Under the pieces are notes generated by a model. The model saw only the letters and a program-made list of their open reading frames with translations, was not told the DNA's origin and did no database searches. 64,000 nucleotides of DNA from Chloroflexota bacterium (GTDB taxonomy: Bacteria > Chloroflexota > Anaerolineae > Anaerolineales > Anaerolineaceae), in NCBI GenBank assembly GCA_029556265.1, contig JAKQFH010000069.1:1-64000 (forward strand). Reading direction: 5' to 3'. Within the stretch, counting starts at the first letter, position 1, and the number at the start of each line of letters is the position of its first letter. Made by a program: the position numbers and the translations under genes. Shown here piece by piece: positions 31,791 through 40,593 of this stretch.

Positions 31791-32948
31791 TCACTCTTGG
31801 CGTGCCGCCAAGGCGGCAGCCATCCTTTTCAGCGCCTCTTCCAAGACGGCCCGCTGGGTGCCGAAGTTCAGGCGGACAAAGCTTTCCCCCTCTGGGCCAT
31901 AATCCGCTCCGCAATTCAGACCCACGCGAGCGTGTTCCAGGAAGAACTTCTGGGGGTCAGGCTGCAGGTTCAAGTTTCGGCAGTCCAACCAGGCCAAAAA
32001 GGTGCCTTCCGGCCGGTGCATCTCCACCCCCGGCAGTTCCGACGCCAGGGTTTCCATCAGGAATTCCCGGTTCGCTTGCAGGTACGCAAGCAGTTCCTTC
32101 AGCCAGGCGTCCCCGTGTAAATACGCGGCGCGGGCCGCGGTCAGCGCCAACAAATCCGGTCCACTCACCAACCCGTTCCTGAAATCACAATACTGGCGCG
32201 CCATTTCCGGGTTGCTGATAACGGCCACAGACGCGAACAAACCGGCGATGTTATATGTCTTGCTCGGCGCCAAAAGCGTCAGGGTGTTATCCGCCACTTC
32301 CGGGTCGAGCGAGGCAATCGGAATATGCTGATGGTCGTCAAACACAATGTCGCAGTGGATTTCATCGGAGCAAATTAATACCTTGTGCCGCAAACAAATT
32401 TCAGCCAGTCGGGTCAGTTCCTCGCGCGTGAAAACCCGACCCGTCGGATTCTGCGGGTTGCAAAGAATATACATACCAACGCGCTCATCCTGGATTTGTT
32501 TCTCGAACAGGTCAAAGTCGATATGATAAGAACCATCCGAGCCGCGCTGTAATGGATTGGTCACATAAGGAACACCGGCAGATTTGGGCGCGCCAAAGAA
32601 CGGCGGGTAGGCTGGGGTGTTGAACAAGACTGAAGCGCCGGGTTTACAAAAAGCGCGGACGGCAAGGTTGAATCCGGTCACAATTCCGGGGACGTAACTA
32701 ATCTGGGTTGGCAGCGGTTTCCAATAAAAATGGCGCTCAAGATAATTCACCACAATTTCAGCCAAATCCGCGGGGGGAGCGCCATATCCGAATATGCCGT
32801 GGTCAACCCGCTGGTGCAGCGCGTCGATAACCGCGGAAGGGCTGCGGAAGTCCATATCCGCCACCCACAAAGGCAGCACGTCTTCCGGGAAGAGCCTCCA
32901 TTTGATACTCTCGGTGTTCCTGCGGTCCATAATCCTTTCAAAATCCAT
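31791..32948 (-). CDS. patB: PatB/MalY-type PLP-dependent cystathionine beta-lyase or aminotransferase
   Basis: The protein has 385 residues with fold-type I PLP enzyme motifs: WVADMDFRSP at the N-terminus as in MalY/PatB, NPQNPTGR, SDEIHCDIVF and the PLP lysine in PSKTYNIAGL. These enzymes cleave cystathionine or other C-S bonds. The sequence cannot say whether methionine supply or cysteine breakdown is the role. It is monocistronic and convergent with the cold shock gene. Confidence 0.87.
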   Translation of the reverse strand: MDFERIMDRRNTESIKWRLFPEDVLPLWVADMDFRSPSAVIDALHQRVDHGIFGYGAPPADLAEIVVNYLERHFYWKPLPTQISYVPGIVTGFNLAVRAFCKPGASVLFNTPAYPPFFGAPKSAGVPYVTNPLQRGSDGSYHIDFDLFEKQIQDERVGMYILCNPQNPTGRVFTREELTRLAEICLRHKVLICSDEIHCDIVFDDHQHIPIASLDPEVADNTLTLLAPSKTYNIAGLFASVAVISNPEMARQYCDFRNGLVSGPDLLALTAARAAYLHGDAWLKELLAYLQANREFLMETLASELPGVEMHRPEGTFLAWLDCRNLNLQPDPQKFFLEHARVGLNCGADYGPEGESFVRLNFGTQRAVLEEALKRMAAALAARQE

Positions 32949-33044
32949 GCCTGCGCCTCCGTTTTTTATGTCTGTTTATTCTAACTCCAATCCGCCCGGT
33001 CGGAGCCAAATTCCCGTTTCGCGCGTTCCCGATCGCGAAACTGG

Positions 33045-33050
33045 TATACT
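33045..33050 (+). promoter_or_regulatory. Extended -10 box directly before the UbiA-like gene
   Basis: TGGTATACT (TGn-TATACT) ends six bases before the ATG at 33057, so the mRNA is probably leaderless. Confidence 0.5.
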
Positions 33051-33056
33051 CATGGC

Positions 33057-33950
33057 ATGATTAAGCGCGTTCAGGCATTCCTGCAGCTCATCCGTCCGAA
33101 GGATTTCCTGTTTCTCGTTTTAGCCTACAGCTTGCTTGGCATCACCGTCGCGCAGGGCGAATTTGGAATTCGTTTTATCCTCTTATGCGCCGCGAATTTT
33201 TGCGCGGTCGCCTTCAGCTTCATCTATAACCAGCTGGCAGACGCGCCTGCCGACACCTTTGACGAAAACGCGTCTTCGTCCAACCCCATCGCGCAGGGTA
33301 AAGTCCTTCCCGCGGCAGCTGCCGCGGCGGCTTTTGTGAGCGCGGCTCTCGCGCTGGCGCTCTTTGGGCTGCTGGATTGGCGCCTCCTCCCGGTCGGCTT
33401 GATTCTATTGGCTCTTGGCGCCTTATATTCCTCTCCGGGCACGCGGGTACGCGGCATTTCCATGTTGGACCTGGCCGGGCACAGCTGGCTGTTGGCTCCG
33501 GCGGTCGCCGCCACCGGATATCTCACCTTTCAGCCGCGCTTCACCTCCGAGCTGCTCTTTTTGCTGCTGGCGGTCACATTTCTCAGCCTTCTCGGTGAAA
33601 TTACGCGTGAGCAAAGCGCCCTGTCTAAGCTGAACACGCTGCCCGCCCGGCAAACTGTGTTGAACATCAGCCCCAGGGCAGCCCGTTTCCTCATCCTGCT
33701 CTGTTCAGCCGGCGCGCTGCTGAGCGGCGTGATCTTGTTGTTTTTCCTGCGCGCCCTGCCCCTGCGTGCCGTGATTTTCATCCTGATTTGCGCCGGGATT
33801 TTACTAATTCCCAATCTGCTCAAACTCAGCCGCCAAACAGATGCCCCCCTGAAGCATTTATCCCTCTATGCCCCCCTGGAAAAAGCAGTGGCCTTGGGTC
33901 TGTTGGTGGAGTATCTGACCAGTTTCTTGATTAAAATTATTTCATGGTGA
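33057..33950 (+). CDS. UbiA-like prenyltransferase-family membrane protein
   Basis: The protein has 297 residues with about eight or nine membrane segments. YNQLADAPADTFDE after the second segment corresponds to the first Asp-rich motif (NDxxDxxxD) of UbiA enzymes. The expected second motif is represented only by GEITREQSALSK, lacking its aspartates. It may be a divergent prenyltransferase or an inactive relative. It is followed after 3 bases by a methyltransferase gene. Confidence 0.55.
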   Translation: MIKRVQAFLQLIRPKDFLFLVLAYSLLGITVAQGEFGIRFILLCAANFCAVAFSFIYNQLADAPADTFDENASSSNPIAQGKVLPAAAAAAAFVSAALALALFGLLDWRLLPVGLILLALGALYSSPGTRVRGISMLDLAGHSWLLAPAVAATGYLTFQPRFTSELLFLLLAVTFLSLLGEITREQSALSKLNTLPARQTVLNISPRAARFLILLCSAGALLSGVILLFFLRALPLRAVIFILICAGILLIPNLLKLSRQTDAPLKHLSLYAPLEKAVALGLLVEYLTSFLIKIISW

Positions 33951-33953
33951 ATA

Positions 33954-34850
33954 ATGGCCGCCCCAACCCCTCCCCTCCCCGAAATTAAACTCCTGGCGCC
34001 CGAAAACTGGCGTGAATATGCCCTGTTGGACAGCGGTGAGGGCAAAACCCTTGAACGCTTCGGCCCCTACCTGTTGATTAGCCCTGAACCGCAGGCTGTC
34101 TGGAAAAAATCACTGCCCCCGGCGGAGTGGCAAAAGGCGCACGCGGTTTTGCGGGAAGAAAACAAAGAGTACGGCGGTTCGTGGCAAGCTCTTAAACCCA
34201 TGCCCAAAGCCTGGGAGCTGCGCTACCAATCCCTCACCTTTCAACTGCAATTGGGGACGTCCCGGCATATCGGCGTTTTTCCCGAGCAAGCCAGCCATTG
34301 GGATTGGATTATGGAACGCGTGCAAGCCGAAAGACGCCCACTGCGCGTCCTCAACCTTTTTGGCTATTCGGGGTTGGCAACCCTGGCAGCTGCCAGCGCC
34401 GGCGCTGAGGTCACCCATGTGGACTCTTCGAAACACGCCCTGAACTGGGCCAGCTACAATCTCAAACTCTCCGGTCTGGCAGACAAACCCGTCCGCTGGA
34501 TTGCCGAGGATGCCCTGAAGTTTACCCAGCGCGAAGCCAGGCGCGGAAACAAATACGACGGATTAATCCTGGACCCGCCCAAATTCGGCAGAGGCTCTCA
34601 GGGTCAGGTGTGGGATTTTTTTAAGAAACTTCCGGACCTGGTTGAAGCCTGCCGCGTGGTGCTTGCCCCAAAAGCCAGTTTCATTGTATTTACGACTTAC
34701 GCGATATCCGCCTCAGCTTTGGTCACTTTACAGGCGGTTCAGGATATTACCGGCAATAAAGGAAAAGCGGAGTGCGGCGAGCTGGTGACCCGCGAGCAAA
34801 GCGCCGGACACATCCTGTCGCACGCCCTCTATACGCGCTGGACGCCGTAA
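33954..34850 (+). CDS. SAM-dependent methyltransferase, RlmI-like (COG1092 type)
   Basis: The protein has 298 residues. The N-terminal part is small. The catalytic domain has VLNLFGYSGLATLAAASAGAEVTHVD (motif I and strand 2) and the motif IV DPPKFGRG of nucleic-acid methyltransferases, preceded by GTSRHIGVFPEQ. Relatives methylate cytosine C5 in 23S rRNA, but no catalytic Cys can be pointed to with certainty. It is coupled to the UbiA-like gene by a 3-base gap. Confidence 0.75.
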   Translation: MAAPTPPLPEIKLLAPENWREYALLDSGEGKTLERFGPYLLISPEPQAVWKKSLPPAEWQKAHAVLREENKEYGGSWQALKPMPKAWELRYQSLTFQLQLGTSRHIGVFPEQASHWDWIMERVQAERRPLRVLNLFGYSGLATLAAASAGAEVTHVDSSKHALNWASYNLKLSGLADKPVRWIAEDALKFTQREARRGNKYDGLILDPPKFGRGSQGQVWDFFKKLPDLVEACRVVLAPKASFIVFTTYAISASALVTLQAVQDITGNKGKAECGELVTREQSAGHILSHALYTRWTP

Positions 34851-34854
34851 ACGC

Positions 34855-36165
34855 TCAGGCTGCTTCTTCGGGCAGCCGCATCACGAGCACCTTGTCGACC
34901 CGGCGCCCATCCATGTCTACGACTTCGAACCGGTATGTATCCCAGGTAAAGGTTTGTCCAACCCTGGGAATGCTGCCCAACTGATTCATCACAAAGCCGC
35001 TCAGCGTCTGATACCCCGCGCGTCCTTCATCCGGAAGTTCGTCAAAATCCAGCAGTTCCTTTATTTCGTCGATAGGAAGCATGCCGTCCAACAGATAAGA
35101 CCCATCGGCGCGTTGGACGACCTCCTGCTCCTGATCTTCCGAGTCAAGCGGAATCTCGCCCACGATCGCTTCCAACACATCGTACAGCGTGACCATGCCC
35201 TGCACCCCGCCGTACTCATCTATTACCAGCGCCTGGTGCGTTCCGGTGGCGCGAAATTGTTCAAAAACCTTCAGCGCTTGCATATTCTCGGGCACAAACA
35301 TCGGCTCCCGGATATAGTCGGTCAGGTGGAAATTTGGACTGTGCAAATCAATTCCAATTAATTCTTTTACGTTAACCATGCCCAGTACGTCATCCAGACT
35401 GCCCCTGCCCACAGGAATGCGCGAATACTCGCTGTGCATCAGCTCAGAAATAATCGTGTGCTGATCGTCCTCAATATCAATCCATTCCAGGTCTGTGCGC
35501 GGGGTCATAAGCACATCCACGCGCCGATCCCCCAGGCGAAAGATACCTGAGAACATATCGGATTCTGTTTGCTCAATCAAGCCGATATCGCGCCCCTGCT
35601 CGATGAAAACCTTGATTTCGTCTTCGGTAATGCTGGGTTCCGCCTGGGTATCAATCCGTAAGAGCTTGATTCCCAGGCTAGTAGAAGTGCTCAGCAGCCT
35701 GGTAAGCGGACGCATCAGGCGGGTTAGTTTGCGAATCGCCGGGGAAAGCTGACAGACAACATCCTCTGGCTTGCTGACCGCAATCCGCTTTGGGATTAAT
35801 TCGCCCAGGACAATGGAGAAATAGGTGATTACAACGACAACGAATATCAGGGCAACTGTATCCGCGGCAGGAGCCAACCAGGATACCTTGTGGAGCACCT
35901 CCGCCAGAGGATTAGCCAGCATCGCTCCGCCAATACCACCCGCCAGGGTGTCAATCATCGTAATCATGATTTGAATGGTCGAAAGATACTGCTGGTTAGG
36001 GTCCTTCAGAAGTTCCAGCGCGTCCGCCGCGCCGCGATTGCCGTCATCGCTGCGCTGCTGCAGCCGCGTTTTTCGCGCGGAGACCATCGCGATTTCGTAC
36101 TTGGCAAAAATCCCGTTGAAGTAGAACAGGACGGCGATAATGAGAATGTTAGCGTATACCGGCAT
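34855..36165 (-). CDS. CNNM/CorC-HlyC family membrane protein with paired CBS domains
   Basis: The protein has 436 residues. An N-terminal DUF21/CNNM transmembrane domain (about 1-190, with VVVITYFSIVLGELIPKRIA) is followed by a CBS pair (about 205-335, MTPRTDLEWIDI and VIDEYGGVQGMVTLYDVLE). The C-terminal CorC/HlyC domain ends at VLVMRLPEEAA. Relatives export Mg2+ or protect against Mg2+ and Co2+ stress. AGGAAGG precedes the start. Together with the 37.9-40.4 kb genes it makes two putative Mg2+ systems close together. Confidence 0.87.
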   Translation of the reverse strand: MPVYANILIIAVLFYFNGIFAKYEIAMVSARKTRLQQRSDDGNRGAADALELLKDPNQQYLSTIQIMITMIDTLAGGIGGAMLANPLAEVLHKVSWLAPAADTVALIFVVVVITYFSIVLGELIPKRIAVSKPEDVVCQLSPAIRKLTRLMRPLTRLLSTSTSLGIKLLRIDTQAEPSITEDEIKVFIEQGRDIGLIEQTESDMFSGIFRLGDRRVDVLMTPRTDLEWIDIEDDQHTIISELMHSEYSRIPVGRGSLDDVLGMVNVKELIGIDLHSPNFHLTDYIREPMFVPENMQALKVFEQFRATGTHQALVIDEYGGVQGMVTLYDVLEAIVGEIPLDSEDQEQEVVQRADGSYLLDGMLPIDEIKELLDFDELPDEGRAGYQTLSGFVMNQLGSIPRVGQTFTWDTYRFEVVDMDGRRVDKVLVMRLPEEAA

Positions 36166-36596
36166 AGTTTACCTTCCTCTGATAAGCATCGGGGTCAACC
36201 CGATGACAGGAAATTTATCGGAGGAACTGCCGCAATTCTACCAGATATGCGTTTATGGCACAGCCGCTGAGGGTGCCCCTGAAGGTGTTTCATCCCTTCG
36301 CCGCAAAGAAGGACGGAGGTCAACCATCGTTTCCCTGCTTGGTTAGTCCCATTGAGAGGGCTGGTCTGTGCTTTTTTTCCGCCATCCTGGCTGGCTGCCC
36401 CATAAGCTCAGCTGTCAGCCCGGCTGCTGCCAGAGGCTTCTTCCGCCGCGAGGCGCCGTGCCGTTTGCCCGCGCAAGCCAGCGTTCAATCCCGCGGTCAA
36501 GCTGTTCAAGGTTTAGAGCGGGGACGGCCGCCTCCTCAGTCCATGTCACGGGCTTCTGAAACAGGTACCATGCGGATGAATCATCATTGCCAAGGA
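36166..36596. other. Intergenic stretch with one small hairpin
   Basis: CATCGGG/CCCGATG (36187-36205) can form a hairpin in the leader of the CNNM-family gene. A possible TAGAAT -10 box lies further upstream on the minus strand. The rest shows no gene or repeat. Confidence 0.4.
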
Positions 36597-37346
36597 TCAG
36601 GTTACCATCTCATCCGGAAGGAAGTCAGTCCGGTTGTGGTAAACCAGGAGATAGCGCGCTTCCTGAATGGAAAATCGCGTGATGGCGCAGTTGTTCAGCT
36701 CAATCTGATAAGGAAGCACGTGCTGATTGGGCTCATCCAGGTCGAGGCCAAAAACAGCCCGGAAAATGCAGGCGAAAAAACCGCCGTGCGTGATTACCCC
36801 GACCCGATCCGCTGTGTTGCCGTGCCTGGCAAACAATAAGTCCAACATTCGCTGCGCGCGCGGCACGCGCGCGGCCCGCTCCTCCCTGCCGCCCTGCCAC
36901 CAGCCCTCGTCAGGGATAGGTTCCAGCAATTTGAGCCGGGGGTAGGTTCGCTTCAGATAAGCAGGGGTCAATCCGTGTTCAATGCGAATGCTGCTGACCC
37001 CATCGATGACCTCGTCATAGTAAATTCCGCCCACCTCGTGCAAATCTGGTACACCAAAAAGCGGGACATCCAAGATGCTGGCGATGATGGAGCCGGTCTG
37101 CACGGCGCGTTCCATCAGGCTGCAGTAAAGGTGGGTCAGACCATATTCCGCGCGGTTCTGAAAGCCTTTTCGCATAATGGGGGCCGCGATGGCGCGGCGC
37201 GAGAGAAAGGCACCCGTCAGCTCAGCCTGTTTCTGTCCTAATTCAGTCAGCTTCGGGTCAGACCGGCGGTTCCCCAGGTCATAATCCTCCCCGTGGTATA
37301 GCGCGTTGTTTTCGGATTGTCCGTGACGAATGAAGTAAAGTTCCAT
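36597..37346 (-). CDS. Histidine phosphatase (phosphoglycerate-mutase-like)
   Basis: The product has 249 residues from the ATG at 37346, which is followed at once by the family signature LYFIRHGQSENN and preceded by GGAAGG; the longer frame adds 75 unrelated residues. The second catalytic His is in GVITHGGF. Substrates in the family range from 2,3-phosphoglycerate to small phosphoesters, so no specific function is claimed. It is monocistronic. Confidence 0.87.
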   Translation of the reverse strand: MELYFIRHGQSENNALYHGEDYDLGNRRSDPKLTELGQKQAELTGAFLSRRAIAAPIMRKGFQNRAEYGLTHLYCSLMERAVQTGSIIASILDVPLFGVPDLHEVGGIYYDEVIDGVSSIRIEHGLTPAYLKRTYPRLKLLEPIPDEGWWQGGREERAARVPRAQRMLDLLFARHGNTADRVGVITHGGFFACIFRAVFGLDLDEPNQHVLPYQIELNNCAITRFSIQEARYLLVYHNRTDFLPDEMVT

Positions 37347-37637
37347 AAGCCTTCCAGTTTTCGATTTGTAATACTTTATCATAGAATACCGCGCAGGTCG
37401 GCTGCCTGGAGGTTCATTGAGGATTCGGGGAAGCGTTTTACGCGCTGGGTTTGGTTCACCCCGAAACCTCCGGCCGCAAACCATTCCAATAAACCCAAGC
37501 CATAGAACGTGCGTTTCCGTTCCGTATTTTTTTAAACTTTTTTTATCCCCTTTGCTGCCCTTTCCAACCAAAAACTCCTTTCTTTTTCATTTGTCTGCCA
37601 ACCTTTGAGACGCGCGCGGCAGATAAATAATGATTTT
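37347..37637. other. Intergenic stretch, no gene seen
   Basis: It holds the promoter side of the phosphatase gene and pyrimidine-rich sequence (about 37520-37600) but no supported gene. Confidence 0.4.
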
Positions 37638-37666
37638 CTGACCATTCTGTTTTCATAGGGTATAAT
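37638..37666 (+). promoter_or_regulatory. Promoter of the Mg2+ module
   Basis: CTGACC (37638-37643), a 17-base spacer and consensus TATAAT (37661-37666) are seen. Transcription should start near 37673, leaving a leader of about 215 bases before the first large gene. Confidence 0.65.
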
Positions 37667-37687
37667 AGTATGGATTTACTGGATGAG

Positions 37688-37798
37688 ATGGAAATGGAAA
37701 ACGCATTAGCCACTGGAAGTGAACCCGCATCGGACGATCAGTCTGGTCCTGCAAGGCGACCCGGGCATCAAACCTCATCCTTCGCCGCAGTCCTGTAA
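37688..37798 (+). CDS. Short acidic leader ORF, possible regulatory peptide
   Basis: The ORF has 36 codons from the ATG at 37688, with GGATGAG upstream. The first half is rich in Glu, Asp, Ser and Pro (MEMENALATGSEPASDD), the second has Arg and Pro (GPARRPG). It ends 91 bases before the PRC/MgtE-N/CBS gene. Acidic and proline-rich nascent chains are known to destabilise ribosomes at low Mg2+ (as in enteric MgtL). That parallel is inference, and chance coding is possible. Confidence 0.35.
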   Translation: MEMENALATGSEPASDDQSGPARRPGHQTSSFAAVL

Positions 37799-37809
37799 TC
37801 TATCGGGAC

Positions 37810-37845
37810 CAGGGGAAGGATAGGCTTCCTGCCCCCTGAGGTGTT
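37810..37845 (+). promoter_or_regulatory. Hairpin in the leader of the Mg2+ module
   Basis: CAGGGG-AAGGA pairs with TCCT-CCCCTG in GACCAGGGGAAGGATAGGC and the following TTCCTGCCCCCTG. No T run follows, so it may affect translation or pausing rather than terminate. Confidence 0.4.
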
Positions 37846-37889
37846 TGCTACCAACCGCATAATTTACTAAATTTACTTTTGAGAGGTGT

Positions 37890-39158
37890 ATGATGATTTA
37901 TTTAAGTCAGCTTATCGACCAGAAGGTTTGGGACGGATTCGGACACGTAGTCGGGAAAATTGACGACATCATGGTGAACGCGACAGAAAAGAGCGCGCCG
38001 CCTCTCTCTGCCTTGGTCCTGAAAGGCGCCCCCGAAAATAAAAACCTGATTGACGCGAAGTCCATCGCCAGCCTTTGGCCCAGTATCACCCTCAAGACCG
38101 ACATTTCCAAGCTTGTCCCCTACACGCCCAAGGGTCACGAACTGCTCCTCAAACAGCGCGTGCTCGACCAACAAATTGTGGACACCGAAGGCAAGCGTCT
38201 GGTGCGCGTGAACGACCTGCAAATCGCCCGCAAGGGAGAATGGTTCTACCTCACCGGCGTGGATGCCAGCACAAATGGTTTGCTGCGCCGGCTCGGACTG
38301 GAAAGTATCGGCAAATCTATTGCCCGCACATTCAAAAAAGAAGCCAAAACCCATGTGATTCCATGGGAATTCGTCGCCTCTATTGAACACGATGACCCGC
38401 TGCGCCTGAGCGTTTCCCAGTCCCGACTGGTTCAGATGCCGCCTGCGGATATTGCCGCAATCCTCGACGACCTCGACAGCCACACGAGCAAAGCGCTGCT
38501 GCAAGGTTTTCCCAACGAAGAGCTGGCAGACACTCTGGAACAAAGCTCTCAGGAAGTTCAGAAGGCTATCCTTTCGCATTTGCACCCCGAACGCGCGGCC
38601 GACATTCTGGAAGAAATGGACCCGGACGAAGCCGCGGATATTCTGGCAGATTTGGACGACCAGGTTAGCGAACGCCTGCTGACCCTGATGGAAGATGATG
38701 ACGCTGAGGAAGTCCGCACCCTGCTCGGCTACCCTGAAAGGTCCTCCGGCGGAATTATGACCACCGAGTTCGCCTGGGTTCCCTACACCTACAATGTTGA
38801 GGAAGCACTTAGCCACCTGCGCTCCTCCGAAGAGGCGCTGGAAGATGAGTTTATGTATTACATCTATTTGTTAGATGAGCAGATGCAGTTGAAAGGCGTA
38901 GTCAGCCTGCGGGACCTGGTGACTTCCTCGCTGGATCAGCCGCTCTCCAAATGGATTGATGACGATATCGCGCAGGTAGCCCCGCTGGCGCCGCAGGAAG
39001 AAGCCGCCTATTTAGTCGCCAAATACGACTTGATGGCGCTGCCGGTGGTTGAACCTGAAAGCAAGAAGATGATAGGCATTGTGACGGTGGATGACGCGTT
39101 GGATACCGTTTTACCGACAGCCTGGAAGAAGAAACTGCCAAGATTCTCAGGAAGATAA
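37890..39158 (+). CDS. Soluble PRC-barrel/MgtE-N/CBS-pair protein, putative Mg2+ sensor
   Basis: The protein has 422 residues without membrane segments. Two PRC-barrel-like units are at about 1-140. An MgtE-N superhelical domain is at about 180-285 (DIAAILDDLDSHTSKALL, HPERAADILEEMDPDEAADIL) and a CBS pair at about 290-415 (IMTTEFAWVP, LMALPVVEP). In MgtE channels the same N and CBS parts bind Mg2+ and gate a membrane domain, which is missing here. GAGAGG precedes the ATG. It lies 11 bases before an Nramp-family gene, so the partner membrane part is probably that transporter. Confidence 0.85.
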   Translation: MMIYLSQLIDQKVWDGFGHVVGKIDDIMVNATEKSAPPLSALVLKGAPENKNLIDAKSIASLWPSITLKTDISKLVPYTPKGHELLLKQRVLDQQIVDTEGKRLVRVNDLQIARKGEWFYLTGVDASTNGLLRRLGLESIGKSIARTFKKEAKTHVIPWEFVASIEHDDPLRLSVSQSRLVQMPPADIAAILDDLDSHTSKALLQGFPNEELADTLEQSSQEVQKAILSHLHPERAADILEEMDPDEAADILADLDDQVSERLLTLMEDDDAEEVRTLLGYPERSSGGIMTTEFAWVPYTYNVEEALSHLRSSEEALEDEFMYYIYLLDEQMQLKGVVSLRDLVTSSLDQPLSKWIDDDIAQVAPLAPQEEAAYLVAKYDLMALPVVEPESKKMIGIVTVDDALDTVLPTAWKKKLPRFSGR

Positions 39159-39169
39159 ACGGAGGGAAT

Positions 39170-40420
39170 ATGAAAAAACAAGTGAAATACCCTTTCTGGC
39201 TGCGGAAAATTTTTATCCTGTTCACCATTATCGGCCCCGGTCTAATTACTGCCAGCGCTGATAACGACGCGCCCGGCATTGCCACCTATTCCGTTGCTGG
39301 CTCACGTTACGGCTACAGCCTCATATGGCTGATCGCGGTCATCACCATTGGCGAAGTGGTCATCCTCGAAATGGCGGCGCGCATGGGCGCGGTCACCGGC
39401 AAAGGTACCGCGGATCTCGTTCGCGAACGTTTTGGCGTCAAAATCACTACTTTCGCGATGCTGGGGCTTTTTATCGCCAACCTCGGCACAACAATCGCCC
39501 AGTTTGCCGGCGTCGCTGCTGCCGGGGAGCTGTTTGGAATCAGCAAATACCTCAGCGTTCCAATTGCCGGGGCGCTCATGATTCTGCTGATTTTGAAAGC
39601 CGACTACAAATACGTGGAGAAGGCGCTCTTGATTCTCACCTTCGCCTCGCTCAGTTATATCGTCGCCGTGTTTGTCGTCAAACCAGATTGGGCGGCAGTC
39701 GGTCGGGGCCTGGTTCGCCCCGAGCTTATTCTGGACCGGGATTATATCCTTACAATCCTGGCTGTCATCGGCACAACCATCACTCCCTGGGCGATTTTCT
39801 ATTTGCAGGCTTCTATCGCCGATAAGGGCGTGGATATGAGCAAATACGGGGATACCAAAATTGACGTCAGCTTCGGCGCTGCCTGGGGAAATGTCATCTC
39901 GGCATTTATCCTGATTGTAACAGCCGCCACGCTGCATCAGGCAGGCATCTTCGTCGAAAATGCGAAGGACGCCGCGCTCGCGCTTGAACCTTTGGCTGGA
40001 AAATGGGCAGGGCTGTTATTTTCGGTTGGCTTGCTGGGCGCTTCCCTTCTGGCGGTTTCGGTTCTTCCACTTTCGACAACTTACGCGATGTCCGAGGCGT
40101 TCGGTTTTGAACGCGGGCTGAACCGAAGGTTTAAAGAGGCGCCTTTTTTTTACGGAAGCTTTGCGTTTATCATTATTATCAGTATGCTCATCGTTCTGAT
40201 TCCGGGTGTCCCACTCTTCCCCATTATGATCTTATCCCAGGCGATGAACGCTATCTTGCTGCCTTTGATACTATTCTTGATTCTAAAAATCGCGAATGAT
40301 CCGGTCATAATGGGCAAGTACAAAAACAGCAAACTCACCAATATCCTCGCGTATAGTTTAACCGTGATGATTACACTCATCACGGCGGTCTTAATCGTGG
40401 AGCCCTTCCTGAACGGCTGA
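39170..40420 (+). CDS. Nramp-family divalent metal transporter, probably of the Mg2+-type (NRMT)
   Basis: The protein has 416 residues with about 11 membrane segments. Segment 1 has GPGLITASADNDAPG in place of the Nramp DPGN motif. Segment 6 has TTITPWAIFYLQ in place of the MPH motif, so the methionine that favours Mn2+/Fe2+ is absent. Loss of this methionine is a known feature of the Nramp-related Mg2+ transporters. GGAGGG precedes the ATG. Pairing with an MgtE-N/CBS protein supports Mg2+ as the ion, though Mn2+ cannot be excluded. Confidence 0.82.
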   Translation: MKKQVKYPFWLRKIFILFTIIGPGLITASADNDAPGIATYSVAGSRYGYSLIWLIAVITIGEVVILEMAARMGAVTGKGTADLVRERFGVKITTFAMLGLFIANLGTTIAQFAGVAAAGELFGISKYLSVPIAGALMILLILKADYKYVEKALLILTFASLSYIVAVFVVKPDWAAVGRGLVRPELILDRDYILTILAVIGTTITPWAIFYLQASIADKGVDMSKYGDTKIDVSFGAAWGNVISAFILIVTAATLHQAGIFVENAKDAALALEPLAGKWAGLLFSVGLLGASLLAVSVLPLSTTYAMSEAFGFERGLNRRFKEAPFFYGSFAFIIIISMLIVLIPGVPLFPIMILSQAMNAILLPLILFLILKIANDPVIMGKYKNSKLTNILAYSLTVMITLITAVLIVEPFLNG

Positions 40421-40422
40421 TC

Positions 40423-40444
40423 TTCAGGGTATCAATCCCCTGAA
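40423..40444 (+). terminator. Weak hairpin after the Nramp-family gene
   Basis: TTCAGGG pairs with CCCTGAA around an 8-base loop just after the stop codon. Only a loose T-rich stretch follows, so termination is uncertain. Confidence 0.35.
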
Positions 40445-40593
40445 AGGGCTTCTTTCGTTTGTCCTAAGCGCAAACTGGATAGAAGCGAGCCTGGTCGCGC
40501 GCCTTTCGGCGCGCGTTCCATATAACACCACCCCGCGAGGCGTCCGGGGTTATTAACCTTGCAAGGAAAGCATCGGGAGGCTGCCCCGCGGGC

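Noticed and set aside
40480..40593. tRNA-like fold after the Nramp-family gene
   Set aside because: Short GC-rich inverted stretches are present, but no acceptor stem, T-loop GTTCRA or anticodon arm can be laid out.
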